Below, in pieces: positions 40,480 through 49,352 of a DNA stretch of 64,000 bases. Under the pieces are notes generated by a model. It saw only the letters and a program-made list of their open reading frames with translations. It did not search any database and was not told the origin of the DNA. Origin of the DNA: Phytoactinopolyspora mesophila (GTDB lineage Bacteria; Actinomycetota; Actinomycetes; Jiangellales; Jiangellaceae); the NCBI RefSeq assembly GCF_010122465.1, contig NZ_WLZY01000007.1:348934-412933 (forward strand). The letters are read 5' to 3'. Within the stretch, counting starts at the first letter, position 1, and each line of letters opens with the position of its first letter. A program made the translations under genes and the position numbers.

Positions 40480-40821
40480 TCATGGTTCCCCGGGGGTCGA
40501 TCTCCCGTGGAGAGCGCCAGCTTGAGCGGGTCTCTTGTGGATCAAGTGGTTGCTGACGCCGGCTGTTCGGCGCGTTGTGCGTGATGATCGTGACATGGCG
40601 CCTCCCGCCGCCGGGGCCCGACCGGCGAGCGCGAGATCGTGCGGCGCGGCCAGGATCACCACGGGGTGCCGCTTGCGCGCCGGCGCCACCTCAATGGCGC
40701 GCAGCGCCTCGTCAGACTCACTCACGGCCACGGCGACGCGCTCGTACAGCGGCGACGTGCCAGCAGCTTCGACCGCACCGAAGCGTCGATACACCTGAGC
40801 GAGGCTTCGTCCCTTACTCAC
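40480..40821 (-). pseudogene. Truncated DUF2332 gene
   Basis: GTG 40821, with GGGAGGAG upstream, begins a typical DUF2332 N-terminus (LAQVYRRFGAVEAAGTSPLYERVAVAV, then HPVVILAAPHDLALAGRAP). After about 70 residues the similarity ends and an unrelated basic tail follows to 40480. Intact members are about 300-350 residues. The 5' part with its ribosome site is preserved while the 3' part is lost, probably by a deletion next to the also inactive fructosamine kinase gene. The family function is unknown. Confidence 0.7.
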
Positions 40822-41023
40822 CGGTGCTGCTCCTCCCGCGATTGGCCTTTGACATACCGGCGATTCTCAATGACCATCTCCCCGTTCTGCGTGGCGCAAC
40901 AGAGCCTCGACGTGCGTTGACAGGTTCAGGCGAACGTAGAGCCTTTGCCGCCGTAGGGCCATGGCTCGGCAGACGCATCAGTCCTGATCAGCGATAACCA
41001 ACGAATAGTCGTCCCGCCTGCTC

Positions 41024-41650
41024 TTACTGGTCAAGCAGCGTATGGACGACGTCGCGGGCGTAGCTGGCGGCCGAGGTCGTTTCGCCGGGGAGCATGCCGT
41101 GGATACCAGATGGTGAGAGCTGCTCCAGGTACACGTAGTGCAGGCACGCCCCGATCAGCATCGCGGCCGCGACCGGCCATGAGCCGCGGTTCGGCAGCCG
41201 GCCCTGTTGATACTCCCGTTCCAGGTAGGCGCTGACCTCGACGACGCCGGTCAACGGAGTCAGCGCTCCACCGTCCGGGCTCGGCACGGCCCCTTCGGTG
41301 AACCACGCGCGAAGTTCAGGATCACCCAGTATCGATCCGACGATGGGCGCGACCTCACGGAAGAACTCGATGATCGCCTCCATGAGGCCCACCAGGTTCT
41401 GTTCGACCGTGTCTGCGCCGACGAGTTGTTCGAGTTCAGCGGCGCGCTGACGAATGCCCTGAGTCGCCAGCGCGAATGCCTCGATGATCAGCTCGGACCG
41501 ATTCGCGAAATGGTTGTAGATACTGCCTTCCGATACACCCGCGCGATGGGCGACGGCCTTCGTCGTAGCGCTCCGGACGCCGTGTTCACGCATGCATCCC
41601 CATGCGCCCTCAACGATGCGCGCACGCATCGGCAATCGCTCTTCCACCAC
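41024..41650 (-). CDS. TetR family regulator
   Basis: About 208 residues from GTG 41650 or 41647; ATG 41629 is also possible. The HTH is MREHGVRSATTKAVAHRAGVSE followed by GSIYNHFANRSELIIEAF. The C-terminal domain has LEREYQQGRLP and a hydrophobic LIGACLHYVYLEQ helix. It is divergent from the gene at 41723, and a 9-bp inverted repeat with 14-base spacer lies between them. It probably controls that gene and itself. Confidence 0.9.
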   Translation of the reverse strand: MVEERLPMRARIVEGAWGCMREHGVRSATTKAVAHRAGVSEGSIYNHFANRSELIIEAFALATQGIRQRAAELEQLVGADTVEQNLVGLMEAIIEFFREVAPIVGSILGDPELRAWFTEGAVPSPDGGALTPLTGVVEVSAYLEREYQQGRLPNRGSWPVAAAMLIGACLHYVYLEQLSPSGIHGMLPGETTSAASYARDVVHTLLDQ

Positions 41651-41670
41651 ACCAGTGTAGCTGGGTGAGC

Positions 41671-41702
41671 ACTCACTCAGGTAGTGTCGGCGGTGAGTGA
41701 GT
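41671..41702. promoter_or_regulatory. TetR operator: inverted ACTCACTCA/TGAGTGAGT
   Basis: ACTCACTCA (41671-41679) and TGAGTGAGT (41694-41702) are perfect inverted copies with 14 bases between, centred in the TetR/41723 divergent intergenic region. A smaller GTGAG-CTCAC palindrome (41665-41676) overlaps the left arm. Confidence 0.6.
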
Positions 41703-41722
41703 ACCCACCCAGAGGAGATCCC

Positions 41723-42397
41723 GTGCCACCACATCCAACGACCCCACTCGCCACCCCGGAGCCACACGGCTTCATCTACCTCGGCTTTCAGGCCGATCAA
41801 GCCCCGAAGGGGCCGCACTACCGCGCCACCCCGCGCCGCCGCCAGCAGGCGCTGCACTTGATCGAGGCAGCTCAAAGCCTCGAACGGTGGCCCTCAATCG
41901 CCTCAGTCCGCGTGTTCCGCACACACCTCGTCCCACCGTTGCCCGGAGCACCTCGACATGACCTCGCCATGCTCCTCCGGACGGCCACAGTCAAGGATTT
42001 GGCCGAGGTACGCAACGTCGCGGAGGTCAAGGCTCTCGGCGGCACCGAGGTGCTCGTCGGCACCAACGCCGCCCGTATCGGCAACACCGAGGCGGACGAA
42101 GAATCGATCTTCCTGCTCAACCACTTCACCGTGGCCGGCGACGCCAATCCGGTTGAGGTCTGGCGTGGCCTCACCGACTGGTACACCTCGAAGATCCATG
42201 TCGACAACTCCACCGCCCTTCGCTCTGTCGATGCACACTCCCCCTTTGCGCTGGTGAACTACGTGCGCCTACCAGCCAACCCGCCGAGCTTCCTGGTCAA
42301 CCAGCTCCTGCGACCAAGCTTTCATCGGGTCATCAGAGCCGCACTGAAAGAGCATCAGATGCGCGCACTGCCTGGCTTCTACCGCATGATCCACTAG
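41723..42397 (+). CDS. Conserved-looking protein of unknown function, TetR-linked
   Basis: 224 residues from GTG 41723 with GAGGAG 6 bases upstream, chosen over the longer frame for this reason. Seen features: HGFIYLGFQADQAPKG, ERWPSIASVRVFRTHLVPPLPG, ESIFLLNHFTVAGDANPVEVW and FALVNYVRLPANPPSFLV. Alternating strands and helices hint at two ferredoxin-like alpha/beta repeats, as in dimeric-barrel proteins, but no catalytic motif is recognisable. It is divergent from a TetR gene that probably represses it. I do not recognise the family with certainty. Confidence 0.7.
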   Translation: MPPHPTTPLATPEPHGFIYLGFQADQAPKGPHYRATPRRRQQALHLIEAAQSLERWPSIASVRVFRTHLVPPLPGAPRHDLAMLLRTATVKDLAEVRNVAEVKALGGTEVLVGTNAARIGNTEADEESIFLLNHFTVAGDANPVEVWRGLTDWYTSKIHVDNSTALRSVDAHSPFALVNYVRLPANPPSFLVNQLLRPSFHRVIRAALKEHQMRALPGFYRMIH

Positions 42398-42418
42398 ACG
42401 GCCACAGGCGGGGCCGTC
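42397..42418 (+). terminator. Hairpin after the TetR-linked gene
   Basis: GACGGCC (42397-42403) and GGCCGTC (42412-42418) pair across an 8-base loop directly at the stop codon. No T-run is present. Confidence 0.4.
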
Positions 42419-42521
42419 ACCAGGGTCACCGGCAGGCCGTGGCTGAGGAGAAGAATTGCCGGCATCATCGCAGCAGCACCAACAACGGACGTTGTCAGTG
42501 GTGGGTCGTATCGTTTAGGAC

Positions 42522-43967
42522 ATGAGTTCGAGTGTGTTGGATGAGTTGACCGCCGCGGTGCGAGAGATCGCCGCACAGGCGGTGGGCGAGTTCGCCGACG
42601 CTCGAGTGACCGATGAGCTGGTGGCGCTGCGGCGGCTGGCTGACGCCGCCGAAGCGGCCTATCTGACCCGGCTGCGGGTCTTCGACACCCGCCGGATCAG
42701 TGAGACCCGATCGGCGTTGTCCACCCGGTCCTGGATCCGCCACGAACTCCACGTCACCCCGGCAGAGACCTCCCGCGCCACGAAAACGGCGCACGGCCTG
42801 AGCGATTTCCCGGTGATCGAGGCCGCGCTTATCCGCGGCGAGATCCGCATCCCCCACGCCGAAGCGATCGTGCGGGCAGCCAAGCTGCTAGGCACTGACG
42901 TGATCGCCGGCTGCCAGGACGCCCTCGTCGCAGCGGCCAGCAAAGATGATCCCACCCGGCTACGCGCGGCACTGCGGGGCCTGGGCGCCGCCGTCGATGA
43001 CACCAAGGCGGCCAAGCGTGCCGAGAAACGCGACCAGGGACGCTGGCTCGACCTGTCCTCCACGTTCGACGGCGCGGTCGTGCTCGACGGAGTCCTCGGC
43101 GAAGAAGGCGGCGCCATCGTCAACACCGCCATCGACGCCCTCGCCACGCCATCCGGTCCTGACGATCAACGTACGCCGTCGCAACGCCGCGCCGACGCGT
43201 TGGTGGAGTTGTGTCGCCGCGCGCTGGCCAACGGCGACGTCCCCTCTCAGGGTGGTGAGGCCACCCATCTGGTCGTGGTCACCGACCTGCAGACGATCGA
43301 AGCCCGCACCGGCGGGTTCGGTGAACTCGCCAACGGGTCCATCCTGCGCGGCGACGCCGTGCGGCGGCTGGCCTGTGACGCCCGCATCAGCAGGATCATC
43401 ACCGGTCCGGACTCTCAGCCACTTGATGTCGGCCGGTCTCGGCGCACCGCCACCCCCGCACAACGCAAGGCGTTGCGGCTGCGAGACCGCGGGTGCGTGT
43501 TCCCAGGCTGCGACCGCCCACCCGAATGGACCGAAGTCCACCACCTCATCCCCTGGGCGCAGGGCGGTTCCACGGATGTGGACGAGATGGCCCTGCTCTG
43601 CCGCAAACACCACACCGTGGTACACGAGCGCGGCTGGAGCATACAGATCCTCGAGCCCGGGCAGTTCAGATTCCTCAACCCCGACGGCGTCCTCATCCCC
43701 GCCGACCCAGCCCCATCCACCACCCACACCGTGGTGAACCTCATCAACACCACCCAACCCCCACCCCGAGCCGGACCCACCACCAACACCACAGGCACCA
43801 CCAACACCACAGGCACCACCAACACCACCACCGGCTGCGGAAACAGCGGACCAGACCAGGACCGCAAAGACGGCACGGCAGGTGGACACGCCGCAAGCGG
43901 GACGGCAGAGGCGCACCACGATCCCACCGGCAGCGAAGATTCTGCCGGTCGGCACAACGCCGCCTGA
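42522..43967 (+). CDS. DUF222 / 13E12-type HNH endonuclease-like protein
   Basis: 481 residues. The N-terminal DUF222 domain (about 1-300) includes RRLADAAEAAYLTRLR, HAEAIVRAAK and RWLDLSSTFDGAVVLDG. An HNH motif follows (about 335-370: RGCVFPGCDRPPEWTEVHHL, then LLCRKHHTVVHERGW) with two zinc-type Cys pairs. The C-terminal 90 residues are a low-complexity Thr/Asn/Gly/His tail with an NTTGTT repeat. The family is abundant and multicopy in actinobacteria (13E12 repeat family in mycobacteria). DNA cleavage is likely from the HNH but its biological role is unsettled. Confidence 0.92.
   Translation: MSSSVLDELTAAVREIAAQAVGEFADARVTDELVALRRLADAAEAAYLTRLRVFDTRRISETRSALSTRSWIRHELHVTPAETSRATKTAHGLSDFPVIEAALIRGEIRIPHAEAIVRAAKLLGTDVIAGCQDALVAAASKDDPTRLRAALRGLGAAVDDTKAAKRAEKRDQGRWLDLSSTFDGAVVLDGVLGEEGGAIVNTAIDALATPSGPDDQRTPSQRRADALVELCRRALANGDVPSQGGEATHLVVVTDLQTIEARTGGFGELANGSILRGDAVRRLACDARISRIITGPDSQPLDVGRSRRTATPAQRKALRLRDRGCVFPGCDRPPEWTEVHHLIPWAQGGSTDVDEMALLCRKHHTVVHERGWSIQILEPGQFRFLNPDGVLIPADPAPSTTHTVVNLINTTQPPPRAGPTTNTTGTTNTTGTTNTTTGCGNSGPDQDRKDGTAGGHAASGTAEAHHDPTGSEDSAGRHNAA
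43782..43829 (+). repeat. 18-bp tandem repeat inside the DUF222/HNH gene
   Basis: The unit ACCAACACCACAGGCACC occurs twice exactly (43782-43799, 43800-43817) and is followed by a 12-base partial copy. It encodes NTTGTT. Being a multiple of three, copy-number change would alter the tail length without frameshift. Confidence 0.85.
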
Positions 43968-43977
43968 ATCAGGCGGC
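43959..43977 (+). terminator. Hairpin at the end of the DUF222/HNH gene
   Basis: GCCGCCTGA (43959-43967) pairs perfectly with TCAGGCGGC (43969-43977) across a single base. It includes the stop codon. A longer hairpin follows at 44239. Confidence 0.45.
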
Positions 43978-44238
43978 AGCACACGAGCAGTCGTAGTTTC
44001 GCCGGTGACGAGGAGTCAGGTGATACAGGAGGGCCTGCACCTCGTCGCCCGGATCGCGGCGCCGAAACGACCACCATCCACGACCGCCCGGCGCCTCGTT
44101 GCCGTCACACCCGATGGGAGCGGCTGCGGCACGGCTCGTCTTTCGCAACTCTGCCGGGCCGGCCGCGAAGACGCCGCTGCACCACGCCCTGACCGAAGAC
44201 GACGTCCTTCACCTCGGCCTCGTCACACCACTACCCCC

Positions 44239-44282
44239 TGTGCGATCCAGCGACTCGTCGTGATGAGTCGCTGGGTCGCACA
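44239..44282. terminator. Strong bidirectional hairpin between convergent genes
   Basis: Arms 44239-44256 and 44265-44282 pair over 18 bases with one G-T type mismatch and an 8-base loop. A second stem (44292-44301 with 44326-44335, 10 perfect pairs) overlaps the MMPL stop. The stretch 43968-44319 between the HNH and MMPL genes holds these structures and no supported gene. Confidence 0.6.
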
Positions 44283-44319
44283 GTCCGATAAGCGTCCTGC
44301 AGAGCGTGGGCCATGGGGC

Positions 44320-46575
44320 TCACTGTGCAGGACGCAACTCGGGCTCGCTGGGGTGCAGAAAGATCTCGGGTCGTCCTTCGACGTTCAGCTGTGGCATACG
44401 TCGTTCCATGGCCCGGGGTAGCCACCAGTTACTGCGGCCCAGCATGTGCATGACGGCCGGTACCAGCAGCATCCGGACGACTGTCGCGTCGATCAGGATG
44501 GCTGCGGCCATGCCGACGCCGAATATCTTGACGAAGATCTGATCGCTTGGGATGAACGACGCGAAGACCACGATCATGATGGCCGCGGCGGCGGTGATCA
44601 CCCGTCCCGTTCCTGCCAGGCCACTGACAATCGCCTGGCTGTTGTCCTGCGTTCGCACCCAGGCTTCCCGCACCCGGCTGATCAGGAACACCTCGTAGTC
44701 CATCGAGAGCCCGAACAGCAGGGCGAACATGATCACCGGGACGAACGAGGCCATGGGTGTGGCGGTGTCGATGCCGATCAGCTGACCCGCCCAGCCGCCT
44801 TGGAGGAAGAACGCCGCCACGCCGTACGCAGCCGCCACTGACAGCAGGTTCATGACGGCGGCTGTCACCGCGATCACGATGCTGCGGAACGCCACCACCA
44901 ACAGCAGTATCGACACGAGCACGACGCCGCCGATCAGCAGCGCGAGACGGTTGGTGATGGTCGTGTCCATATCGATCACCGTGGCCGTGACTCCGCCGAC
45001 GTGGATTTCCGCGCCACTGCCATCAGCGGCCGCCGGGATCACGGCGTCGCGCAGGGTGCGAACGACGTCTTGAGTGTCAGCCTCCTGTGGCCCGGTCGTG
45101 GGCACGACGGTGATCAACGCGGTGTCGCCCGCCGGGTTGAACTGTGGCGGCGATACCGCGGCGACTCCGTCCGTGGTGCCGAGCTCCGCCTGCAGCCGTT
45201 CGAGCGCGGCAGCGTCATTCGCCTCTGACATGTCCGCGACGACAAGCATCGGCGCGTTGTGCCCGGGGCCGAAGCCCTCGGCGAGCGCGTCGTAGGCCTG
45301 TCGGCTCGAACTGTCCTCGGGATCGTTGCCCGCGTCGGGGAGACCGATGTGCACACCCAGGAACGGCGCGGCCAGCACCAGCAGCAACGCGACGCTGGCG
45401 ACCGCGGCCAGGGCGCTGTGTCGCTGTACGAGCCGGCTCCACCGCACCCAGCCCGCGGCCGGCACGAGGTGTCCGCCGGCAGAGACACGGGCCGGGCGGC
45501 GGCGGCCCATCGGCAGCCGGAGCCGATCGATCCTCGCTCCCAGATAACCCAGCAGGGCAGGGAAGAGCGTGACTGCGGCCACCATCACGATCAGGACCGC
45601 CACCATGGTCACAACGGCGGCGCCGCTGATGTTGGACAGGCCCATTGCGAACAGGCCGAGCATGCTCACCATCACCGTGCCACCGGCGACCAGAACCGCG
45701 CGGCCGGCGGTGTCGAGCGTCGCCACCGTCGCCGACTCCGGATCAAGACCGGCTGCGCGCCATTCACGGAACCGGGTGACCATCAGCAAGGCGTAGTCGA
45801 TGCCGAGTGCGATGCCCAGCATCATGCCGAGGATCGGAGCGAATGAGGGCACGTCGACCACGGCTGCGACCACGCCGGTCAGGCTGGCGCTGACCGCGAG
45901 TCCCGCGAGTGCCATCGCCAGGGGCAGCCCGGCCGCGACCACCGATCCGAACATGATGAGCAGGATCACCGCGGCCGCGGCCAAGCCGATCATCTCGGAT
46001 CCGGCTTCGGTCTCCTCGGCGAGCTGGACGGCGCGCCCGCCCAGGGAGATCTCCAGTCCGTCATGCTCGGCCGCCTCTGCCGTGGCCAGCAATTCTTGGG
46101 TGTCTTCGACCGGTATGTCGTTGGCGTTGGCGACGTCGAGATACAAACGTGCGACGACGGTCCGCCCGTCAGGTGCGACAGCGCCCGGTGTGTCGTAAGG
46201 ATCCTCGACGGCGGTGACGTACGGCATGCTGTCCATCTCACCGAGCAGCGCATTGACTTCACCTTGCACGTCGGCGCCGGTCACGTCGTCAGCCTGCACC
46301 ACGACGTCCACCGGAACGCCGGCCTGAGCCGGGAACCGATCCTGCAACAGGTCCTGCGCGTGCCTGGAGTCCGAGCCCGGGACAGAGTTGTCCGTCGCGA
46401 ACTCGCCGCCGAACGCCACTGACAACCCGATGGCGGCCGCAAGTGCAATGGCCCAAGCGATGAGCACAGTTCCGCGCCGGCGAAAGGTCAGGCCTGCGAG
46501 CCTTCCCAGCGGCCCTGGCCGCGGTGCGTGCGGAACGTCTCCGCGATCGTCGAGCGTGGATACCAAGTCAGTCAT
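44320..46575 (-). CDS. MMPL family RND-type exporter
   Basis: 751 residues in two homologous halves, each with one membrane helix, a large periplasmic loop, then five helices. The proton-relay signatures GIDYALLMVTRFREW (first half) and SMDYEVFLISRVREAW (second half) are present. The N-terminal helix region is FRRRGTVLIAWAIALAAAIG. Members export lipids or drugs across the actinobacterial envelope. Length is typical for the short MMPL/YdfJ group. No regulator gene is adjacent. It ends in a hairpin shared with the convergent HNH gene. Confidence 0.93.
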   Translation of the reverse strand: MTDLVSTLDDRGDVPHAPRPGPLGRLAGLTFRRRGTVLIAWAIALAAAIGLSVAFGGEFATDNSVPGSDSRHAQDLLQDRFPAQAGVPVDVVVQADDVTGADVQGEVNALLGEMDSMPYVTAVEDPYDTPGAVAPDGRTVVARLYLDVANANDIPVEDTQELLATAEAAEHDGLEISLGGRAVQLAEETEAGSEMIGLAAAAVILLIMFGSVVAAGLPLAMALAGLAVSASLTGVVAAVVDVPSFAPILGMMLGIALGIDYALLMVTRFREWRAAGLDPESATVATLDTAGRAVLVAGGTVMVSMLGLFAMGLSNISGAAVVTMVAVLIVMVAAVTLFPALLGYLGARIDRLRLPMGRRRPARVSAGGHLVPAAGWVRWSRLVQRHSALAAVASVALLLVLAAPFLGVHIGLPDAGNDPEDSSSRQAYDALAEGFGPGHNAPMLVVADMSEANDAAALERLQAELGTTDGVAAVSPPQFNPAGDTALITVVPTTGPQEADTQDVVRTLRDAVIPAAADGSGAEIHVGGVTATVIDMDTTITNRLALLIGGVVLVSILLLVVAFRSIVIAVTAAVMNLLSVAAAYGVAAFFLQGGWAGQLIGIDTATPMASFVPVIMFALLFGLSMDYEVFLISRVREAWVRTQDNSQAIVSGLAGTGRVITAAAAIMIVVFASFIPSDQIFVKIFGVGMAAAILIDATVVRMLLVPAVMHMLGRSNWWLPRAMERRMPQLNVEGRPEIFLHPSEPELRPAQ

Positions 46576-46753
46576 GACAGCCTCCGTTGATGTGAATCAC
46601 GGAAGCGATCGTCGCGCCGCGGACGAGGTCGCGTCGTCGGCCGGCGGATGACACGTTGTGCGCACCTGGGCCTAGTGGTGTGGTGACACTATGCGCTCGT
46701 CGTCGTAGACGACCGCGCTCCTCAGCCAAGCAACAGCGTCGCCGCGAGGCAGA

Positions 46754-47197
46754 TCAGGGGTCGAACCGCACGTATGCGTTGAGTGGCGCATCGGTGAAAT
46801 CGACCGTCCGGACATAGCCGAAGCTCTCGTAGAACAGCCGCTGAGATTCGTCGTCGTCGGTCAACAGGACCTTCTGACGAACGTGGCGGTAACGCTCCAA
46901 GCAGGCCGCGAGCAGCTGTCGTCCGATCCCCCGGCGCTGGTGCGCCGGCCGCACGATGATGTCCTGCAGATAGAACACCGATGCGTCATCCGATAGGCCA
47001 CGAGCCAAACCGATCAACGCGCCGTCCTGGTCACGTGCGGTCACAACGTAGGTCGAGTTGGCGATCGCCTTGGTCAGAACGTCAGGCGATCGAGTGTAGG
47101 ACGTCCAGCCAACCGAGGCGTACAGATCGAGAAGCTCATCGACACCGACGTCGCGCTCCGCACGGACGTTCACGCCGTCTCCTTCGGACAGACCCAT
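46754..47197 (-). CDS. GNAT family N-acetyltransferase
   Basis: 147 residues from ATG 47197 with GAGGG upstream; the longer frame upstream lacks family character. The acetyl-CoA loop is DIIVRPAHQRRGIGRQLL, preceded by strand LIGLARGLSDD and followed by LLTDDDESQRLFYESFGY. YTRSPDVLTKAIANSTYVV near residue 35 is shared with small actinobacterial and bacillary GNATs. The acceptor substrate is unknown. Confidence 0.9.
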   Translation of the reverse strand: MGLSEGDGVNVRAERDVGVDELLDLYASVGWTSYTRSPDVLTKAIANSTYVVTARDQDGALIGLARGLSDDASVFYLQDIIVRPAHQRRGIGRQLLAACLERYRHVRQKVLLTDDDESQRLFYESFGYVRTVDFTDAPLNAYVRFDP

Positions 47198-47590
47198 AGT
47201 CGAGCCCTCATCGTAGCGGCCCGCCTCACGGCTGTGGTCAGGATCGTGCCCGGCACCGCGGTCGCGGCCGGCGCACTCATCCCGTTCGGGCTGGCCCTGG
47301 ACGGCAGGGTGCCAGGATGGATCTATCCGGCGATCGTCGGGAGCGCGGTGGCGGGTGGCGCTGACATTCACCACAATCCTGTTCCCGGCGTGGGTTGCCC
47401 TGAGGGCGCAGCCGGTAGAGGCCGCCGTCGCGGGTTCCTGGTCTGTACGCCATCGCCAAGGTTGCCCAGAAGCGTGATCGACCATCGCGGCTGCTCCTGG
47501 CCACGCGGCAGAGGTCGTGACCGCGGAGACGTGGACGACCGATCCTGCTGAGAAGGGGAATGACATCCGTCCAGGCACTGTTGCCTGATC
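47198..47590. other. Intergenic stretch without a supported gene
   Basis: A rightward frame around 47234-47400 has a hydrophobic start (VAAGALIPFGLALDG, then a frame change to TTILFPAWVALRAQ). This could be the relic of a small membrane protein. There is no ribosome site or family match, so it is not called as a gene. Confidence 0.4.
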
Positions 47591-48511
47591 ATGAAAGCAG
47601 CGCAGATCACCGAGTACGGTGGCCCTGACGTCATACAGTTCAGCGATGTGCCCAAGCCAGTGCCTGGCCCTGGCCAGGTACTGGTCAAACTCGCCGCAAC
47701 AAGCTTCAACCCGGCCGACATCGGCGACCGGTCTGGCGCCTACCGGCAGGTCCGCCTCCCCTTCGTCCTCGGGTTTGACGCTGCTGGAACTGTGCAGGAG
47801 GCCGGCTCAGGTGTGACCACATTCTCACCCGGCGACACACTCATCGCCCGTCTGGACAGTGGTGGCGCCGCGGCCGAATATGCCGTCGTCGATGAAGCGA
47901 TCGCGGCGCGCGCGCCTACCACCGTCCCGCTCGCCGACGCGGCCGCGATCCCGCTGGCCGGGCTCACCGCATGGCAGGCAATACACGACCATGCCGAGCT
48001 CCGCGAGAACCAGCGGATCCTGATCAACGGCGCCGGCGGCGGCGTCGGGGGTTACGCAATTCAGCTTGCCAAACATGTCGGCGCCCACGTGATCGCGACC
48101 GCGAGTGCCCGAAGCGCCACCAAGGTCCGTGCGCTCGGCGCCGACGAGGTCATCGACTACACCGCCACGCATTTCGCAGAAGCGTTGTCCCAGAAAGTCC
48201 ACGTGGCCCTGAACCTCGTCCCTCTGCCACCCGAGGCCGTGCGGAGCCTCGCGAGCGTCGTCCGGCCCGACGGAGTCGTCGTGTCCATCACGAACGAGAT
48301 CGATGTGCCGGCGAGCGCAGGTCCCAGGTCGGTCCGATTCATCGCCCAGAACAAGGCCACAGACCTGGACGAACTCGTCAGCCTCGTCGACAAGGGCAGG
48401 CTCACCATCGATATCAGCGAACGTTTACCCCTCCCAGACCTTGCCGACGTACACCGGCGCAGCGAGCGAGGCGAGATCCGCGGCAAGATCATCCTGATCC
48501 CCGGCCCGTAG
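47591..48511 (+). CDS. NADP-dependent zinc-free quinone/alkene reductase (MDR superfamily)
   Basis: 306 residues. GroES-like N-terminus MKAAQITEYGGPDVIQFSDV with NPADIGDRSGAY, then the nucleotide-binding motif ILINGAGGGVGGYAIQLAK (about 142-160). Residues ASARSATKVRALGADEVIDY are typical of quinone oxidoreductases. The zinc ligands of alcohol dehydrogenases are absent. It likely reduces quinones or enones with NADPH. It stands alone, with a promoter presumably inside the preceding 390 bases. Confidence 0.92.
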   Translation: MKAAQITEYGGPDVIQFSDVPKPVPGPGQVLVKLAATSFNPADIGDRSGAYRQVRLPFVLGFDAAGTVQEAGSGVTTFSPGDTLIARLDSGGAAAEYAVVDEAIAARAPTTVPLADAAAIPLAGLTAWQAIHDHAELRENQRILINGAGGGVGGYAIQLAKHVGAHVIATASARSATKVRALGADEVIDYTATHFAEALSQKVHVALNLVPLPPEAVRSLASVVRPDGVVVSITNEIDVPASAGPRSVRFIAQNKATDLDELVSLVDKGRLTIDISERLPLPDLADVHRRSERGEIRGKIILIPGP

Positions 48512-48704
48512 CTCTTCAAGGCTGCTTGAGCATTGATATCATCGGCTCGTGGGTTCGCGATGTGACCCGCCGCTCGCGCCGACAACGTCGGTAAGGTGAA
48601 CGCATCGCACACCAGACCAGCCGCAGGCTCCCGTCAGCACGGTGCCCAGAGGCCGGAAATGCGAGCACCGACCACGTCCGGGCGCCGGGACGAGACGGTG
48701 AACC

Positions 48705-49235
48705 ATGCACACGACACCCGCCGAAGCCAAGGCAGCAGCAAGGGCCCTTCGACGACGCCTGGCCGACAACGGCATCAACCTGTCACACAGCCAGGTATTG
48801 GAGATCGTCGCCAGTCAGCTCGGATTCCCCGACTGGAACACAGCCCACGCGGCTCTTGCCCCGAGCACTTCGTCGCTCGGCGCCCCGGTTCCGGTTCTCC
48901 GCATCCACGACGAGACCATCGCCCGCGCCTTCTACCTGGACTACCTCGGCTTCATGATCGAGTGGGAACACCGCTTCGAACCCGGTATGCCGCTCTACCT
49001 GCGAATCCACCGCGACCGAGCAACCCTGGACCTCTCCGAGCATCACGGCGACGGCACTCCGGGCTCGGTGATCTGGATCCCGCTCGGTGACCTAGAGGCC
49101 TTCCACGCCGAGCTGACACACCGCCGGCACCCCCGGCTACGCCCCGGAATCGACCGCGACGCGCCCGGCGGCCCCACCATGGAAATCACCGATCCATTCG
49201 GCAATACCCTGCGCTTCTGCGAACCGCAATCCTGA
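48705..49235 (+). CDS. Glyoxalase-fold protein with N-terminal helical domain
   Basis: 176 residues from ATG 48705. The first 50 residues (AAARALRRRLADNGINLSHS, QVLEIVASQLGFPDWNTAHA) form a small helical domain found in front of some glyoxalase/bleomycin-resistance proteins. The VOC fold follows (VPVLRIHDETIARAFYLDYL, then ITDPFGNTLRFCEP). The VOC metal positions are incomplete, which favours a binding (resistance-type) over a lyase role. No partner genes are adjacent. Confidence 0.85.
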   Translation: MHTTPAEAKAAARALRRRLADNGINLSHSQVLEIVASQLGFPDWNTAHAALAPSTSSLGAPVPVLRIHDETIARAFYLDYLGFMIEWEHRFEPGMPLYLRIHRDRATLDLSEHHGDGTPGSVIWIPLGDLEAFHAELTHRRHPRLRPGIDRDAPGGPTMEITDPFGNTLRFCEPQS

Positions 49236-49352
49236 GCCACAGCCTGATCCCCGGTCCTTCTGTACCGGCAAGGATCGGCCCGGGCCAGAACCGGTGGCCG
49301 ATCTTTGCCGAAGATCAGCGAGCACCACGACCACCGGCCGCACAGCTGATGG

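Noticed and set aside
40822-41023. LuxR-like C-terminal relic on the minus strand (LYVRLNLSTHVEALLRHAER)
   Set aside because: Too short and too weak a resemblance to call; left as an unassigned stretch.
43782-43829. CRISPR-like repeats
   Set aside because: Short tandem units without spacers, inside a coding tail.
47234-47551. Small rightward membrane-protein gene
   Set aside because: Hydrophobic start but frame loss after about 45 codons and no ribosome site or family match.
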